This document shows, piece by piece, positions 22,950-32,049 of a DNA stretch of 53,974 nucleotides (the first letter of the stretch is position 1; each line of letters begins with the position of its first letter). This stretch comes from an uncultured beta proteobacterium. Its GTDB lineage: Bacteria; Pseudomonadota; Gammaproteobacteria; Burkholderiales; Burkholderiaceae_B. A program made the translations under genes and the position numbers. The notes beneath the pieces were generated by a model that saw nothing but the letters and a program-made list of their open reading frames with translations, did no database searches and was not told the DNA's origin. The stretch covers positions 1 through 53,974 of the forward strand of contig CAIUZV010000068.1 of assembly GCA_903903735.1 (NCBI GenBank). Reading direction: 5' to 3'.

Positions 22950-24413
22950 ATGGTTTTCTCTTCTCTGGTATTTCTGTATCTGTTTCTTCCCTGTAGTCTG
23001 ATCCTCTACTATTTTTTAGGCTCTAAGTTTCGTCATGGCGTTGCTGCTGACGGCACGACCGATCCCGGTGCCCCGACCCTGGCGCAGAACTACATCCTGA
23101 TCGCCGTTAGTCTGTTTTTCTATGCTTGGGGAGAGCCGATTTGGGTCTCTCTTCTTGTTCTCACGGCCGCAATTGATTGGCTCGCCGCGATTTGGATGGA
23201 GCGTACAAGAGGCACGAGCGGACCAAAATTCGCGCTCGCACTGTCTCTCGTCTCTAATCTTTCTCTTCTTGGTGTATTCAAGTACAGCGACTTTGTTGTT
23301 GAGAACGTCAATACTAGCTTTGGTGCTTCGTTTAACTTGCCGGGCTATGCATTACCGATCGGTATTTCTTTTTATGTTTTTCAGACGCTGTCGTACTCGG
23401 TTGACGTTTACCGAGGCGATGTCCGAGCACAACGTCGCTTCATGGATTTTTTGCTCTACGTTAGCCTCTTCCCGCAGCTTGTGGCCGGTCCAATCGTTCG
23501 CTATGTGCACATCGCGGCTGAGGTTCGTGGTCGCAGGCATTCATGGGATCTATTCAGTCGAGGCCTGCATCGTCTCTGTGTCGGGCTGTTTAAGAAGGTG
23601 TTTATCGCGAACGTGGCAGGAGAGTGGGCGCAGCGCACCATGGGTGGGGATCTGAGCACGCTGTCCACAGGAGATGCGTGGTTAGGTTTAGCGATGTTCA
23701 CCTTACAGATCTATTTTGACTTTTCTGCATATTCTGACATGGCAATTGGACTAGGCATGATGTTCGGTTTTCGTTTTCATGAAAACTTTAACTACCCCTA
23801 TGTTTCGAAATCAGTCACAGAATTCTGGCGGCGCTGGCATATATCGCTTAGTACCTTTTTTAGAGATTATGTATACATCCCACTGGGCGGGGGCAGACAT
23901 CGTCCGTTTAGAAACCTATTCATCGTTTGGGCGTTAACGGGGTTTTGGCACGGGGCCAGTTGGAACTTTATGTTGTGGGGGCTGTATTTTGGGGTGTGGA
24001 TTGCAATCGAACGTATCTTCTTGAGTCGCCTGCTGGAGAAACTCCCTGCGCTATTCGGTCACGTCTATTTGCTTTTTATTGTGACACTAGGTTGGGGGCT
24101 GTTTTACTTTACGGATTTGCAACAGTTGGCTGCATTTATACGAATTTTGTTCGCAATAAATGACGTTGCCTTGGTGGGAGAGCAAACGCTTTCTGATTTG
24201 CAGGCACACTCACTTTGGATACCGCTCGCGCTGGTTGCGTGTACTCCTGTCGCCCCATGGCTGGGCGCGCGTGCGCTGCGCGTAAGTGTGGTGCGCTCGG
24301 TCGCAGGTTGGCGCCCGATTGTGACGTTAGGCGTCGATGCTGTCTTGTTGCTGTCGTGTACGGCTTTACTTGTTGGGCAGAGCTATAACCCGTTTTTATA
24401 CTTCCGTTTTTAG
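22950..24413 (+). CDS. MBOAT family O-acyltransferase (AlgI/PatA-like)
   Basis: MVFSSLVFLYLFLPCSLILYYFL; multi-TM; YSDMAIGLGMMFGFRFHENFNYPYVSKSVTEFWRRWHISLSTFFRDYVYIPLGGGR and GFWHGASWNFMLWG (conserved MBOAT His). Start 22950 preferred over 22830. Confidence 0.92.
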   Translation: MVFSSLVFLYLFLPCSLILYYFLGSKFRHGVAADGTTDPGAPTLAQNYILIAVSLFFYAWGEPIWVSLLVLTAAIDWLAAIWMERTRGTSGPKFALALSLVSNLSLLGVFKYSDFVVENVNTSFGASFNLPGYALPIGISFYVFQTLSYSVDVYRGDVRAQRRFMDFLLYVSLFPQLVAGPIVRYVHIAAEVRGRRHSWDLFSRGLHRLCVGLFKKVFIANVAGEWAQRTMGGDLSTLSTGDAWLGLAMFTLQIYFDFSAYSDMAIGLGMMFGFRFHENFNYPYVSKSVTEFWRRWHISLSTFFRDYVYIPLGGGRHRPFRNLFIVWALTGFWHGASWNFMLWGLYFGVWIAIERIFLSRLLEKLPALFGHVYLLFIVTLGWGLFYFTDLQQLAAFIRILFAINDVALVGEQTLSDLQAHSLWIPLALVACTPVAPWLGARALRVSVVRSVAGWRPIVTLGVDAVLLLSCTALLVGQSYNPFLYFRF

Positions 24414-26156
24414 ATGAAACAGTCCACGCAAAACGCTAACGGTCAAGTTCCATACGCGAGTCGATGGACGCGAATCGTGCACGGCATGCTGATTTGTTTA
24501 TTGTTGGCAGGCTTAGGCGTTATCTTTATTGCCGAATATGAATCACGGCAAACGGTGTCTACGACGGAGAATCGTCGCTTGGCTGTTTGGCCGGAGCTGA
24601 CGCAAGCCAGTTTGCTCGACGGCAGCTTTGCCCGGGCGGTGGAGTTATATGTGGCGGACCACTTCCCGTTACGCGAGTACTTCACCGAGATTGCTTCCCT
24701 GGTAAAGACCAGCCGTGGTTTGATGATGGATGGTCGAGTCGTTCAGGTTAGAGGTGGTGAAGCAGGTTTTGAGGACGTCAATAGCTGGGCGAAGCCGCAA
24801 AGTTCTATCGTGCAGGAGAATCCGACGAAAGAGGATACTGTCGGCACAGAGATCGCGTTGGTCACGCCAGGCCTCGACCGCGATCCTAGCGGGGTATCTG
24901 AGGTTTCCGAGCGCTCTGACGTCAACCCTGAGCCTGTGAGAGGGCATACGTCTCGTTCTGCCTTGGAGCCGACGCAGCCTGATACGGTTGCGCAGGCCGT
25001 GCCCAGTGAGGCGGGGGCCCGAACGTTAGAACGCGATACTGAACCTAAACCTGAGCCTAAACCCGAGCCTAAACCCGAGCCTAAACCCGAGCCTAAACCC
25101 GAGCCAAAGCCAGCTCCGAAAGCAATGGAGCCTAGCTCACCTGCGCCGGCGGCTACGGGCGGCAATAAACCGTTGAATGTGGTGGGCGGGGTGCTCCTGC
25201 ACGAGGGGCAGGCATTATTTATGTTCGGAGGGACGGACAAGGCTGCCCAAGGCTATGCGAATGCGGTGAACACTTGGATAGACTTGGTCGCAAAGCCGCA
25301 CGCGATGCAAAGTGTCAGTGTGGTGGTTACTCCAACCAGTAGCCACTTTTATCTTCCCCCGGCGGCGCGTGCACGCACGACTTCTGAGGCGCGTAATTTG
25401 GATGCAATGAGAGCGGCGCTGAATCCCGAGGTACGTTTTGCAGATGTGATCTCTGCAATGCAAAACCACACGGCTGAGCCGATGTTTTTTAAGTCGGATC
25501 ATCATTGGACTGGGCTGGGTGCGTACTATGCCTATCGTGCATGGGCAAACGTCATGGGGCTGACACCGCTTGAGCTATCAGCATTTGACAAGCGATCGGT
25601 TGCGGGTGTGGCGGGTTCGTTTTGGAGCCTCACGCAAGCCCCTGAACTGAGGCAGGCTGATAAAGTATCGGACTACTATGTCCCCACGACAGTTTCAGTC
25701 AAGAGCACGCAGTATGTGGGACCCGAGCAAAAGACCCCGGCACCGCATGAGTTTTTTGCTGAGAAGAGTCGCGGATATATCGTATTTCTTGGTGGCGATG
25801 TACCCTTGCTTGTGGGCACGACGAATGCTGGTACTGGAAGGACGGCACTGGTTGTGAAGAACTCTTACGGAAACGCCTTCGCACCGTATTTACTGCCACA
25901 TTTTGATAAAGTCGTGGTGGTGGATTATCGCTACGTGTTTCGTAATATCCAAGACATCGTGAAGACATTTGGGGTGACCGATTTAGTTTTTGTGAACGCG
26001 ACGATCACCGCGAACTCGGGCGCGCATCAAGAACGCATGCGTCAGGTGGCACGGGGCACAAGCACTGCGTGGCAGACCGAAGCTGAAAAACGACGCATCA
26101 AAGAGCAAGAGGCTGCTGCGGCAACGGCCAGTAACAGTAGTGCGCCAAGTCAATGA
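24414..26156 (+). CDS. DHHW/AlgX-AlgJ-like SGNH-fold acetyltransferase partner with Pro-rich linker
   Basis: N-terminal TM; DHFPLREYFTEIASLVKTSRGLMMDG; FFKSDHHWTGLGAYYAYRAW; KNSYGNAFAPYLLPHFDKVVVVDYRYV. ATG abuts the MBOAT stop (TAGATG). Confidence 0.8.
   Translation: MKQSTQNANGQVPYASRWTRIVHGMLICLLLAGLGVIFIAEYESRQTVSTTENRRLAVWPELTQASLLDGSFARAVELYVADHFPLREYFTEIASLVKTSRGLMMDGRVVQVRGGEAGFEDVNSWAKPQSSIVQENPTKEDTVGTEIALVTPGLDRDPSGVSEVSERSDVNPEPVRGHTSRSALEPTQPDTVAQAVPSEAGARTLERDTEPKPEPKPEPKPEPKPEPKPEPKPAPKAMEPSSPAPAATGGNKPLNVVGGVLLHEGQALFMFGGTDKAAQGYANAVNTWIDLVAKPHAMQSVSVVVTPTSSHFYLPPAARARTTSEARNLDAMRAALNPEVRFADVISAMQNHTAEPMFFKSDHHWTGLGAYYAYRAWANVMGLTPLELSAFDKRSVAGVAGSFWSLTQAPELRQADKVSDYYVPTTVSVKSTQYVGPEQKTPAPHEFFAEKSRGYIVFLGGDVPLLVGTTNAGTGRTALVVKNSYGNAFAPYLLPHFDKVVVVDYRYVFRNIQDIVKTFGVTDLVFVNATITANSGAHQERMRQVARGTSTAWQTEAEKRRIKEQEAAAATASNSSAPSQ
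25041..25112 (+). repeat. In-frame 12-bp minisatellite (~6 units, consensus GAGCCTAAACCC) encoding (EPKP)n
   Basis: gaacctaaacct/gagcctaaaccc x4/gagccaaagcca read directly. Confidence 0.9.
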
Positions 26157-26163
26157 GCGATAG

Positions 26164-27576
26164 ATGGTTCGGGAGCCACTCGTGAAGCAGTCTCTTATAG
26201 GTAGGGCCAGTCAGATTCGCCGCTATTTGTTTATCCGATTCGTTGAGAAACTGCGCTTGCTCGCCGTAGCGTTTGTGCTGGCTCTGCTCCCGTTGGCATA
26301 CGCGTCGGCGCAAACTGTTCCCTTGGCGTTCAAGCATGGCGACCGTATTGTTTGGCTGGGCGACAGCATTACAGCGGCTTATACGTATGGACGCTACATC
26401 GAGACGTTTTTCCTGTTGCGGCGCCCTGACTTGGATCTGACTTTTATCAACGCAGGGATTGGGGGGCATACGGCTTGGGACGGTCTTAATCGTTTAGATC
26501 GTGATGTGCTCGTGCACCGTCCCACCGTGGTGGTGATTAACTTTGGGATGAATGATGCTGCCTACCCTCCTAATAGCCCGCACGCGGCGTTTGTCAAGAA
26601 TATCCAAACGATCATTGCTCGCTTACGAGAGGGTGGAGTCAAACGTATTATTTGGGTTGAACCCAGTCCTGCCAATATCGCGGGTGTTGCTTCTCCTTCG
26701 AAATTGATTGATCGGCAAAATCAACTCGAACGACTTGTTTCTGCGATGCAAGCACAAGCTGTTGAGGCAGATGTTTTAAAAGTGCATTGGCAACAGCCCC
26801 TCAAGAAGGCGCTTGCATTGACTGAGTCCTCGCCCGATATAAAGTTGATTCCCGACCGCATTCATCCCAGTGCCTTAGGCCATGCCCTGATGGCGGTGGA
26901 GTTCCTCAGACAGACGGGGGCTAATTTGGCACCAGCGGTCGTGCAGAGCACTGTCTCAGAGACCAATGTTGAAACACAGTTCTTGCCAGCTGGCGTGGGG
27001 GAAAATAAACCGATCAAGTTCCAGACGGCAGTGGCAAGAGGAAAAAGTATCACGGTCGATGTGGGCATGGCGTTACCTCCGGTTCCCTTCGTGTTGAGCC
27101 AGACTCAAATCAAGTCCGTTGCAAGTGCTGAGCTCGACGCACTACGTTCGCTGGTTTGGCGTGTCAGTGGACTAGAAGGACGAGCACGTTTTAACGTGAC
27201 GGTCGATGGGCTGACGATCGGTCGTTTTTCTGGCGATGAACTTGCACGAGGTGTAGATGTGATGCGAGATGCTGACACGCGCCCATCCTTGAGTCCTCAG
27301 GCACGTAAAGATCTTGAAGCCTGCTCTTTAAAGACAGGCTACGCCTTCGTAAATGACTATGAATGTCTGTTTGACATGATTGTGAAGCGGGATCTGCTTC
27401 AAGCTGCTACGCGTGGAGACAGAGTGCGTGATTTGCCTGATTTTGCGGCGATTGGGCATAGCGCGTATTTAACCTTCATGCAGTCATGGATGGACGCGTC
27501 TAACGCGGCAATTGATGCTCGGGCTGTGTTGATTCGCAAAACGCCGCATGTGCTCTCCATCACACGCGCTCAGTAG
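26164..27576 (+). CDS. Secreted SGNH/GDSL-type hydrolase (esterase)
   Basis: Signal peptide ...LALLPLAYASAQ; GDSITAAYTYG, NAGIGGHTAWDGL, VINFGMNDA, PDRIHPSALGH (SGNH blocks). Confidence 0.88.
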   Translation: MVREPLVKQSLIGRASQIRRYLFIRFVEKLRLLAVAFVLALLPLAYASAQTVPLAFKHGDRIVWLGDSITAAYTYGRYIETFFLLRRPDLDLTFINAGIGGHTAWDGLNRLDRDVLVHRPTVVVINFGMNDAAYPPNSPHAAFVKNIQTIIARLREGGVKRIIWVEPSPANIAGVASPSKLIDRQNQLERLVSAMQAQAVEADVLKVHWQQPLKKALALTESSPDIKLIPDRIHPSALGHALMAVEFLRQTGANLAPAVVQSTVSETNVETQFLPAGVGENKPIKFQTAVARGKSITVDVGMALPPVPFVLSQTQIKSVASAELDALRSLVWRVSGLEGRARFNVTVDGLTIGRFSGDELARGVDVMRDADTRPSLSPQARKDLEACSLKTGYAFVNDYECLFDMIVKRDLLQAATRGDRVRDLPDFAAIGHSAYLTFMQSWMDASNAAIDARAVLIRKTPHVLSITRAQ

Positions 27577-27611
27577 AGTGCGCGTTGAGATCCAAGAAAG
27601 ACAACAACTGC

Positions 27612-28736
27612 TCAGAGACGCTGTCCGCTAGGAATCGGCAAAAGGATAACAGTCCCAACCCTTAGGCGCTCGCCCCAGCGCTTTTGGTTGATTTGTCGCA
27701 CGCGCGCTGCATCGACATTCCAGGTCCGTGCGAGAGTCTCAGGTGTTTCTGGAGTCTCCAACACAACGGATGTGAATTCTGAAAGAGGCTCTTTTCTAAG
27801 ATTCAAGTTTGCACGAAATTTCTTTGCTTGATCGATTGGCAACAGAATCGTTTGGTTAGGACTGCCTACGATAACGGACTTGTTGTAGGCGGGATTGAGA
27901 TTTATAAAATCGTGCATCGACATATCTGCAAGCTCAACGGCGACTTTGATATCAATTGTTTGCGCAACAGGAACAATCTCGAAGTAGGGCGCATCGGGAA
28001 TTTCCGGCAATGTAATTTTATAGGCCTCAGGGCGCGCAACGATATCGCGCAGGGCGAAGAGTTTTGGCACAAAGACTCGCGTCTCTATTGGCATAGCCAG
28101 CGCGTCGTAGGTGCTAGCCACTTTGCGCCTTGCGTTACCGCTTATTGCCCGCGAAACGTTGCCCGGGCCCCAGTTGTAGGCGGCTAAGGCAAGGTTCCAG
28201 TCGCCGAACTGCTTGTGGAGCTCTTGGAGTAAGTCCAACGCAGCCTGTGTCGAGCGGATGATGTCCCTTCGCTCGTCTTTAAACTCGTCACGCACTAAAT
28301 TTAAGTGTTTGGCGGCGACGGGCATGAGTCCCCAGAGACCGGCAGGATTCAGCCCGCTTTGTAGGCGCGGCGAATAACTACTTTCAATAATTGGTAAAAA
28401 TGCGAGTTCGACCGGCATGTTGCGGCGCTTGAGTTCCTGTACAACAAAATACAGGTAGGGCCTCGCGTTATCTAAGACAGTTTGAAAATGCTGCACCCCT
28501 GAGGCATAGGCCCGCGCTTGTTGCGCGACGATAGGGGTCTTGATTGCCGGCATCTGGTAGTGTTGCGTAATGCTGGGCCAAATCGGTCCCGCAGGAGCCG
28601 TTTCTGTTGCTCCCGTGTGTTCGTGATCCATTAGCCCTAGAAACGCTGGCCAGTCTTTCATCGAGCAGCCAGTCAATAATCCTGTTGCGAGAGCTGCGGC
28701 TGTGAGAAAGATGGTGAACCGTAGGTTGCTGCGCAT
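27612..28736 (-). CDS. mltD: MltD-like membrane-bound lytic murein transglycosylase (lipoprotein, SLT + LysM-like)
   Basis: Lipobox LLTGC; ELAFLPIIESSYSPRLQSGLNPAGLWGLMPVAAKHLNL...LALAAYNWGPGNVSRAI. Confidence 0.88.
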   Translation of the reverse strand: MRSNLRFTIFLTAAALATGLLTGCSMKDWPAFLGLMDHEHTGATETAPAGPIWPSITQHYQMPAIKTPIVAQQARAYASGVQHFQTVLDNARPYLYFVVQELKRRNMPVELAFLPIIESSYSPRLQSGLNPAGLWGLMPVAAKHLNLVRDEFKDERRDIIRSTQAALDLLQELHKQFGDWNLALAAYNWGPGNVSRAISGNARRKVASTYDALAMPIETRVFVPKLFALRDIVARPEAYKITLPEIPDAPYFEIVPVAQTIDIKVAVELADMSMHDFINLNPAYNKSVIVGSPNQTILLPIDQAKKFRANLNLRKEPLSEFTSVVLETPETPETLARTWNVDAARVRQINQKRWGERLRVGTVILLPIPSGQRL

Positions 28737-28813
28737 AACGCTGATCGCCTCTAACCTGTGTCAAATGGCTTGGCGACACGCCATTCATGTGTGTCTGCCG
28801 CTAAAATGACTGG

Positions 28814-28852
28814 ATTCTAGCCAATCACAACCCATTCTAGCCAATCACAACC
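28814..28852. repeat. 19-bp perfect direct repeat ATTCTAGCCAATCACAACC x2 (period 20) just upstream of ratA
   Basis: 28814-28832 and 28834-28852 identical. Confidence 0.9.
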
Positions 28853-28856
28853 TAGC

Positions 28857-29297
28857 ATGCACACCGTCGAGCGTTCCGTTCTGGTCCACCATAGTGCGAC
28901 ACAGATGTTTAACTTAGTGGCAGATGTCGAAAAGTACCCAGAATTCATGCCTTGGTGCGGGGGTGCCTCAGTCGACCAGCAGGATTCTGAAGGGATGCAA
29001 GCATCGATCACGATTGCGATCGCAGGACTTAAGCATACCTTTACAACGAGAAATGCCCACCATTACCCTAACCGTATCGCGTTGACGCTCGTCAAGGGGC
29101 CGTTCTCCGTGCTTGAGGGTGATTGGTCGTTTGTATCGCTGGCAGAAGATGCCTGCAAAGTGCTGTTCACCCTGCGCTATGAGTTCTCTAGCCGCGCACT
29201 AGAGGTTGTTGTTGGGCCTGTCTTTAGCCGAATCGCAACCAGTTTCATTGATTCGTTCACCCAAAGAGCAGCCCAATGCTACGGAGATCAGGCTTGA
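28857..29297 (+). CDS. ratA: RatA/ubiquinone-binding (START/COQ10-like) protein
   Basis: MHTVERSVLVHHSATQMFNLVADVEKYPEFMPWCGGASV...LVKGPFSVLEGDWSF; followed by rnfH. Confidence 0.9.
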   Translation: MHTVERSVLVHHSATQMFNLVADVEKYPEFMPWCGGASVDQQDSEGMQASITIAIAGLKHTFTTRNAHHYPNRIALTLVKGPFSVLEGDWSFVSLAEDACKVLFTLRYEFSSRALEVVVGPVFSRIATSFIDSFTQRAAQCYGDQA

Positions 29298-29644
29298 CGA
29301 CGCTTACGCGACCCTCTGCGCACATACAAGTGCGCGTGTGTGATGCAAAGGCGCAGTCTCTGTCCGAAATTACTCTGGCGCTCCCAATTGGCGCAACGCT
29401 GCGCGACGCTTTAACGCAAGCACGGAGCTATGCTGGCTTTGGATTGCTCATCGATGAGTCTGTCGCGGTGGGTGTATTTGGCAAAAAACTTGAGCTTTCA
29501 GCAACGCTTTTTGATGGTGATCGTGTGGAGTTATATCGTGCGCTGGTGGTCGAGCCTAAAGTAGCTCGACGTAGACGTGCAGCGCACAGGCAGAAGGTTC
29601 GTCAAACAAAGAATAAAGTGCCGATCACAGATCGGACGGTATGA
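29276..29644 (+). CDS. rnfH: RnfH family ubiquitin-like protein (UPF0125)
   Basis: LPIGATLRDALTQA...VGVFGKKLELSATLFDGDRVELYRALVVEPKVARRRRA. Confidence 0.88.
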   Translation: MLRRSGLTTLTRPSAHIQVRVCDAKAQSLSEITLALPIGATLRDALTQARSYAGFGLLIDESVAVGVFGKKLELSATLFDGDRVELYRALVVEPKVARRRRAAHRQKVRQTKNKVPITDRTV

Positions 29645-29704
29645 GTCTACGATGTGCTGTTCGTATTTTCCGCATACGTCTGACCAGAACATACAGGAGC
29701 TGAG

Positions 29705-30859
29705 ATGGATGTTGAACTGAATCAGGAGCAACAGGCTTTCGCGCAAGTCGCGCGGGAGTTCGCACAGGGTGAGTTCGCCCCAAACGCTGCGCGCTGGGAT
29801 CAGGAGTGCATTTTTCCTGTCGATGCGTTCAAGCGGGCCGGTGCGCTTGGGTTTTGCGGACTCTATGCCCCCGTCGAAATGGGTGGATTAGGCTTGTCGC
29901 GTCTGGATGCATCGATTGTGTTCGAGGAATTAGCCGCAGTCGATCCCTCGACGACCGCGTTTCTAACCATACACAATATGGCAACGTGGATGGTTGGTAC
30001 GTGGGGGTCGCAAGCCCTGCTCGAGCAATGGGGTGCGGATTTGGCAAGCGGCCAAAAGCTTGTCTCCTACTGCTTGACGGAACCTGACGCGGGTTCAGAT
30101 GCGGCCTCTATCAAGACGAGTGCTCAGTTGCAAGGCCAGCATTATGTGCTGAACGGTGCGAAGGCCTTTATTTCGGGCGCGGGCGAGACGCAGATGTTAG
30201 TGGTGATGGCGCGCACGGGTCGCGCCGGCGCTGGAGGGATTTCTGCGTTTGCGGTTGCAGCCGACTCGCCTGGAATCAGTTTCGGACGAAAGGAGCTCAA
30301 GATGGGGTGGAACAGCCAATCTACCCGGGCGATTACCTTTGATCATGTGAAGGTGCCAGCGCACTGCTTGCTTGCGCAGGAAGGTGAGGGCTTCAAGCTT
30401 GCGATGAAGGGACTCGTGGGCGGCCGAATCAATATTGCTACCTGCTCAGTGGGTGCAGCGCAAGGTGCCATGAATGTTGCCCGAGATTACATGCGCGGCA
30501 GAAAGCAATTCAATAAGGAGTTGACTCAGTTTCAGGCGCTGCAGTTTAAATACGCAGACATGGCGACACAAGTTATCGCTGCTAGGCAGATGGTTCGTTT
30601 AGCCGCCTGCAAGCTCGACAGTGACTCGCCTGATGCAACGGTCTACAGTGCGATGGCGAAACGCTTTGCAACCGACGCGGGCTTTGCCGTTTGTTTGGAT
30701 GCGCAACAGTTGCTCGGTGGGTACGGCTATCTCAAGGACTACCCATTGGAGCGTTTTGTACGTGATACACGCGTGCATCAAATTCTTGAGGGTACAAACG
30801 AAATTATGCGTGTCATTATTGCGCAACAGCTTTTAGAGAAAGGATTGAATCTGGAATGA
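29705..30859 (+). CDS. Acyl-CoA dehydrogenase (isobutyryl-CoA dehydrogenase-like)
   Basis: ACAD motifs YCLTEPDAGSDAASIKTSA, GGRINIATCSVGAAQGA, QLLGGYGYLKDYPLERFVRDTRVHQILEGTNEIMR; context of HIBYL-CoA hydrolase and mmsB. Confidence 0.88.
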   Translation: MDVELNQEQQAFAQVAREFAQGEFAPNAARWDQECIFPVDAFKRAGALGFCGLYAPVEMGGLGLSRLDASIVFEELAAVDPSTTAFLTIHNMATWMVGTWGSQALLEQWGADLASGQKLVSYCLTEPDAGSDAASIKTSAQLQGQHYVLNGAKAFISGAGETQMLVVMARTGRAGAGGISAFAVAADSPGISFGRKELKMGWNSQSTRAITFDHVKVPAHCLLAQEGEGFKLAMKGLVGGRINIATCSVGAAQGAMNVARDYMRGRKQFNKELTQFQALQFKYADMATQVIAARQMVRLAACKLDSDSPDATVYSAMAKRFATDAGFAVCLDAQQLLGGYGYLKDYPLERFVRDTRVHQILEGTNEIMRVIIAQQLLEKGLNLE

Positions 30860-32049
30860 ACCAGCTAGCTGAGAGCCCTGTTCTATTTTCAACCATCCCT
30901 TGTTCGCAAGGAATGTGTGTCGGTGTCGGCACTCTCAATGCGCCCAAGACGCTAAATGGCTTGACGCTCGACATGACGCGGTTATTAGCTGTGCAGTTAG
31001 AACGCTGGGCTGCGGATCCACAGGTTGCTTTTGTTGTCTTGAAGGGTGCGGGAGATAAAGCATTTTGTGCAGGAGGTGATCTGCACGCATTGCACCACAG
31101 CATGATCGAGCACGCAGGGCGAGCGCCTATCGAGAACACGTATGCCGGTACATTTTTTGCCGAAGAGTACGCATTAGATTATCGACTTCACACGTTTCCT
31201 AAGCCTGTGCTGGTTTGGGGCGACGGTATCGTCATGGGTGGGGGCATGGGTTTGATGATGGGAGCCAGCCACCGTGTCGTGACAGAGACATCACGCTTGG
31301 CAATGCCTGAGATATCGATAGGTCTGTTTCCTGATGTGGGAGGCACGTGGCTATTGAATCGCTTGCCAGGCAAGACAGGTCTGTTTATGGGACTCACCGG
31401 AGCCCAGGTGGGCGCGGCTGATGCCCTATTTGCTGGTTTGGCTGATTATCATCTGCCGCGTCAAAAATGGGATGATTTGCTCGTTGCGATCGCCGCTGAG
31501 ACGTGGTCGCCTTGCTCCGCCGCGCACCAGGCGAATTACCACGACCAGCGCAACACCGCGCTCGCCTCGAATCACGCGCAGCTACACCGACTGCTTGCTG
31601 CCGCTGCGACACCTCCCACTCCAGCAATCGGACCCTTGCAGACACACCAAGCGCTGATTCAGCGTTGCTGCGTGTCTACAGATCTCAATGAAGTCGCCAA
31701 CAACATTTTGGCCCTGTCAACGCAAGAGGATGTGTGGTTGCAACGGGCTGCCAAGACCTTTGCGGCGGGCTCCCCAGGCTCGGCGAGACTCACTTTCGCT
31801 CTGCTGGAGCGGTGCAAACGGCTATCGCTTGCCGACGTCTATCGCACCGAGTGGATCGCAGGCTTGATGGCTGCGTCGCACGGAGATTTTGCGGAAGGCA
31901 TTCGCGCTTTACTGATTGATAAAGATAAGACGCCTAAGTGGCACCCCTCTACGCTGCAAGAAGCGAGCGCAGACTGGGTTGAAAAATTCTTTGATTTGCC
32001 GGTAGCTGCCGTCAAACATCCGCTATACAAACTAGGAGATCAAACATGA
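30856..32049 (+). CDS. 3-hydroxyisobutyryl-CoA hydrolase / enoyl-CoA hydratase family
   Basis: LKGAGDKAFCAGGDLHAL...GGGMGLMMGASHRVVTETSRLAMPEISIGLFPDVGGTWLLNRLPG. Confidence 0.87.
   Translation: MNQLAESPVLFSTIPCSQGMCVGVGTLNAPKTLNGLTLDMTRLLAVQLERWAADPQVAFVVLKGAGDKAFCAGGDLHALHHSMIEHAGRAPIENTYAGTFFAEEYALDYRLHTFPKPVLVWGDGIVMGGGMGLMMGASHRVVTETSRLAMPEISIGLFPDVGGTWLLNRLPGKTGLFMGLTGAQVGAADALFAGLADYHLPRQKWDDLLVAIAAETWSPCSAAHQANYHDQRNTALASNHAQLHRLLAAAATPPTPAIGPLQTHQALIQRCCVSTDLNEVANNILALSTQEDVWLQRAAKTFAAGSPGSARLTFALLERCKRLSLADVYRTEWIAGLMAASHGDFAEGIRALLIDKDKTPKWHPSTLQEASADWVEKFFDLPVAAVKHPLYKLGDQT

Noticed and set aside
25041-25112. Possible CRISPR or iteron array
   Set aside because: Contiguous 12-bp in-frame units with no spacers; clearly a coding minisatellite (EPKP)n.
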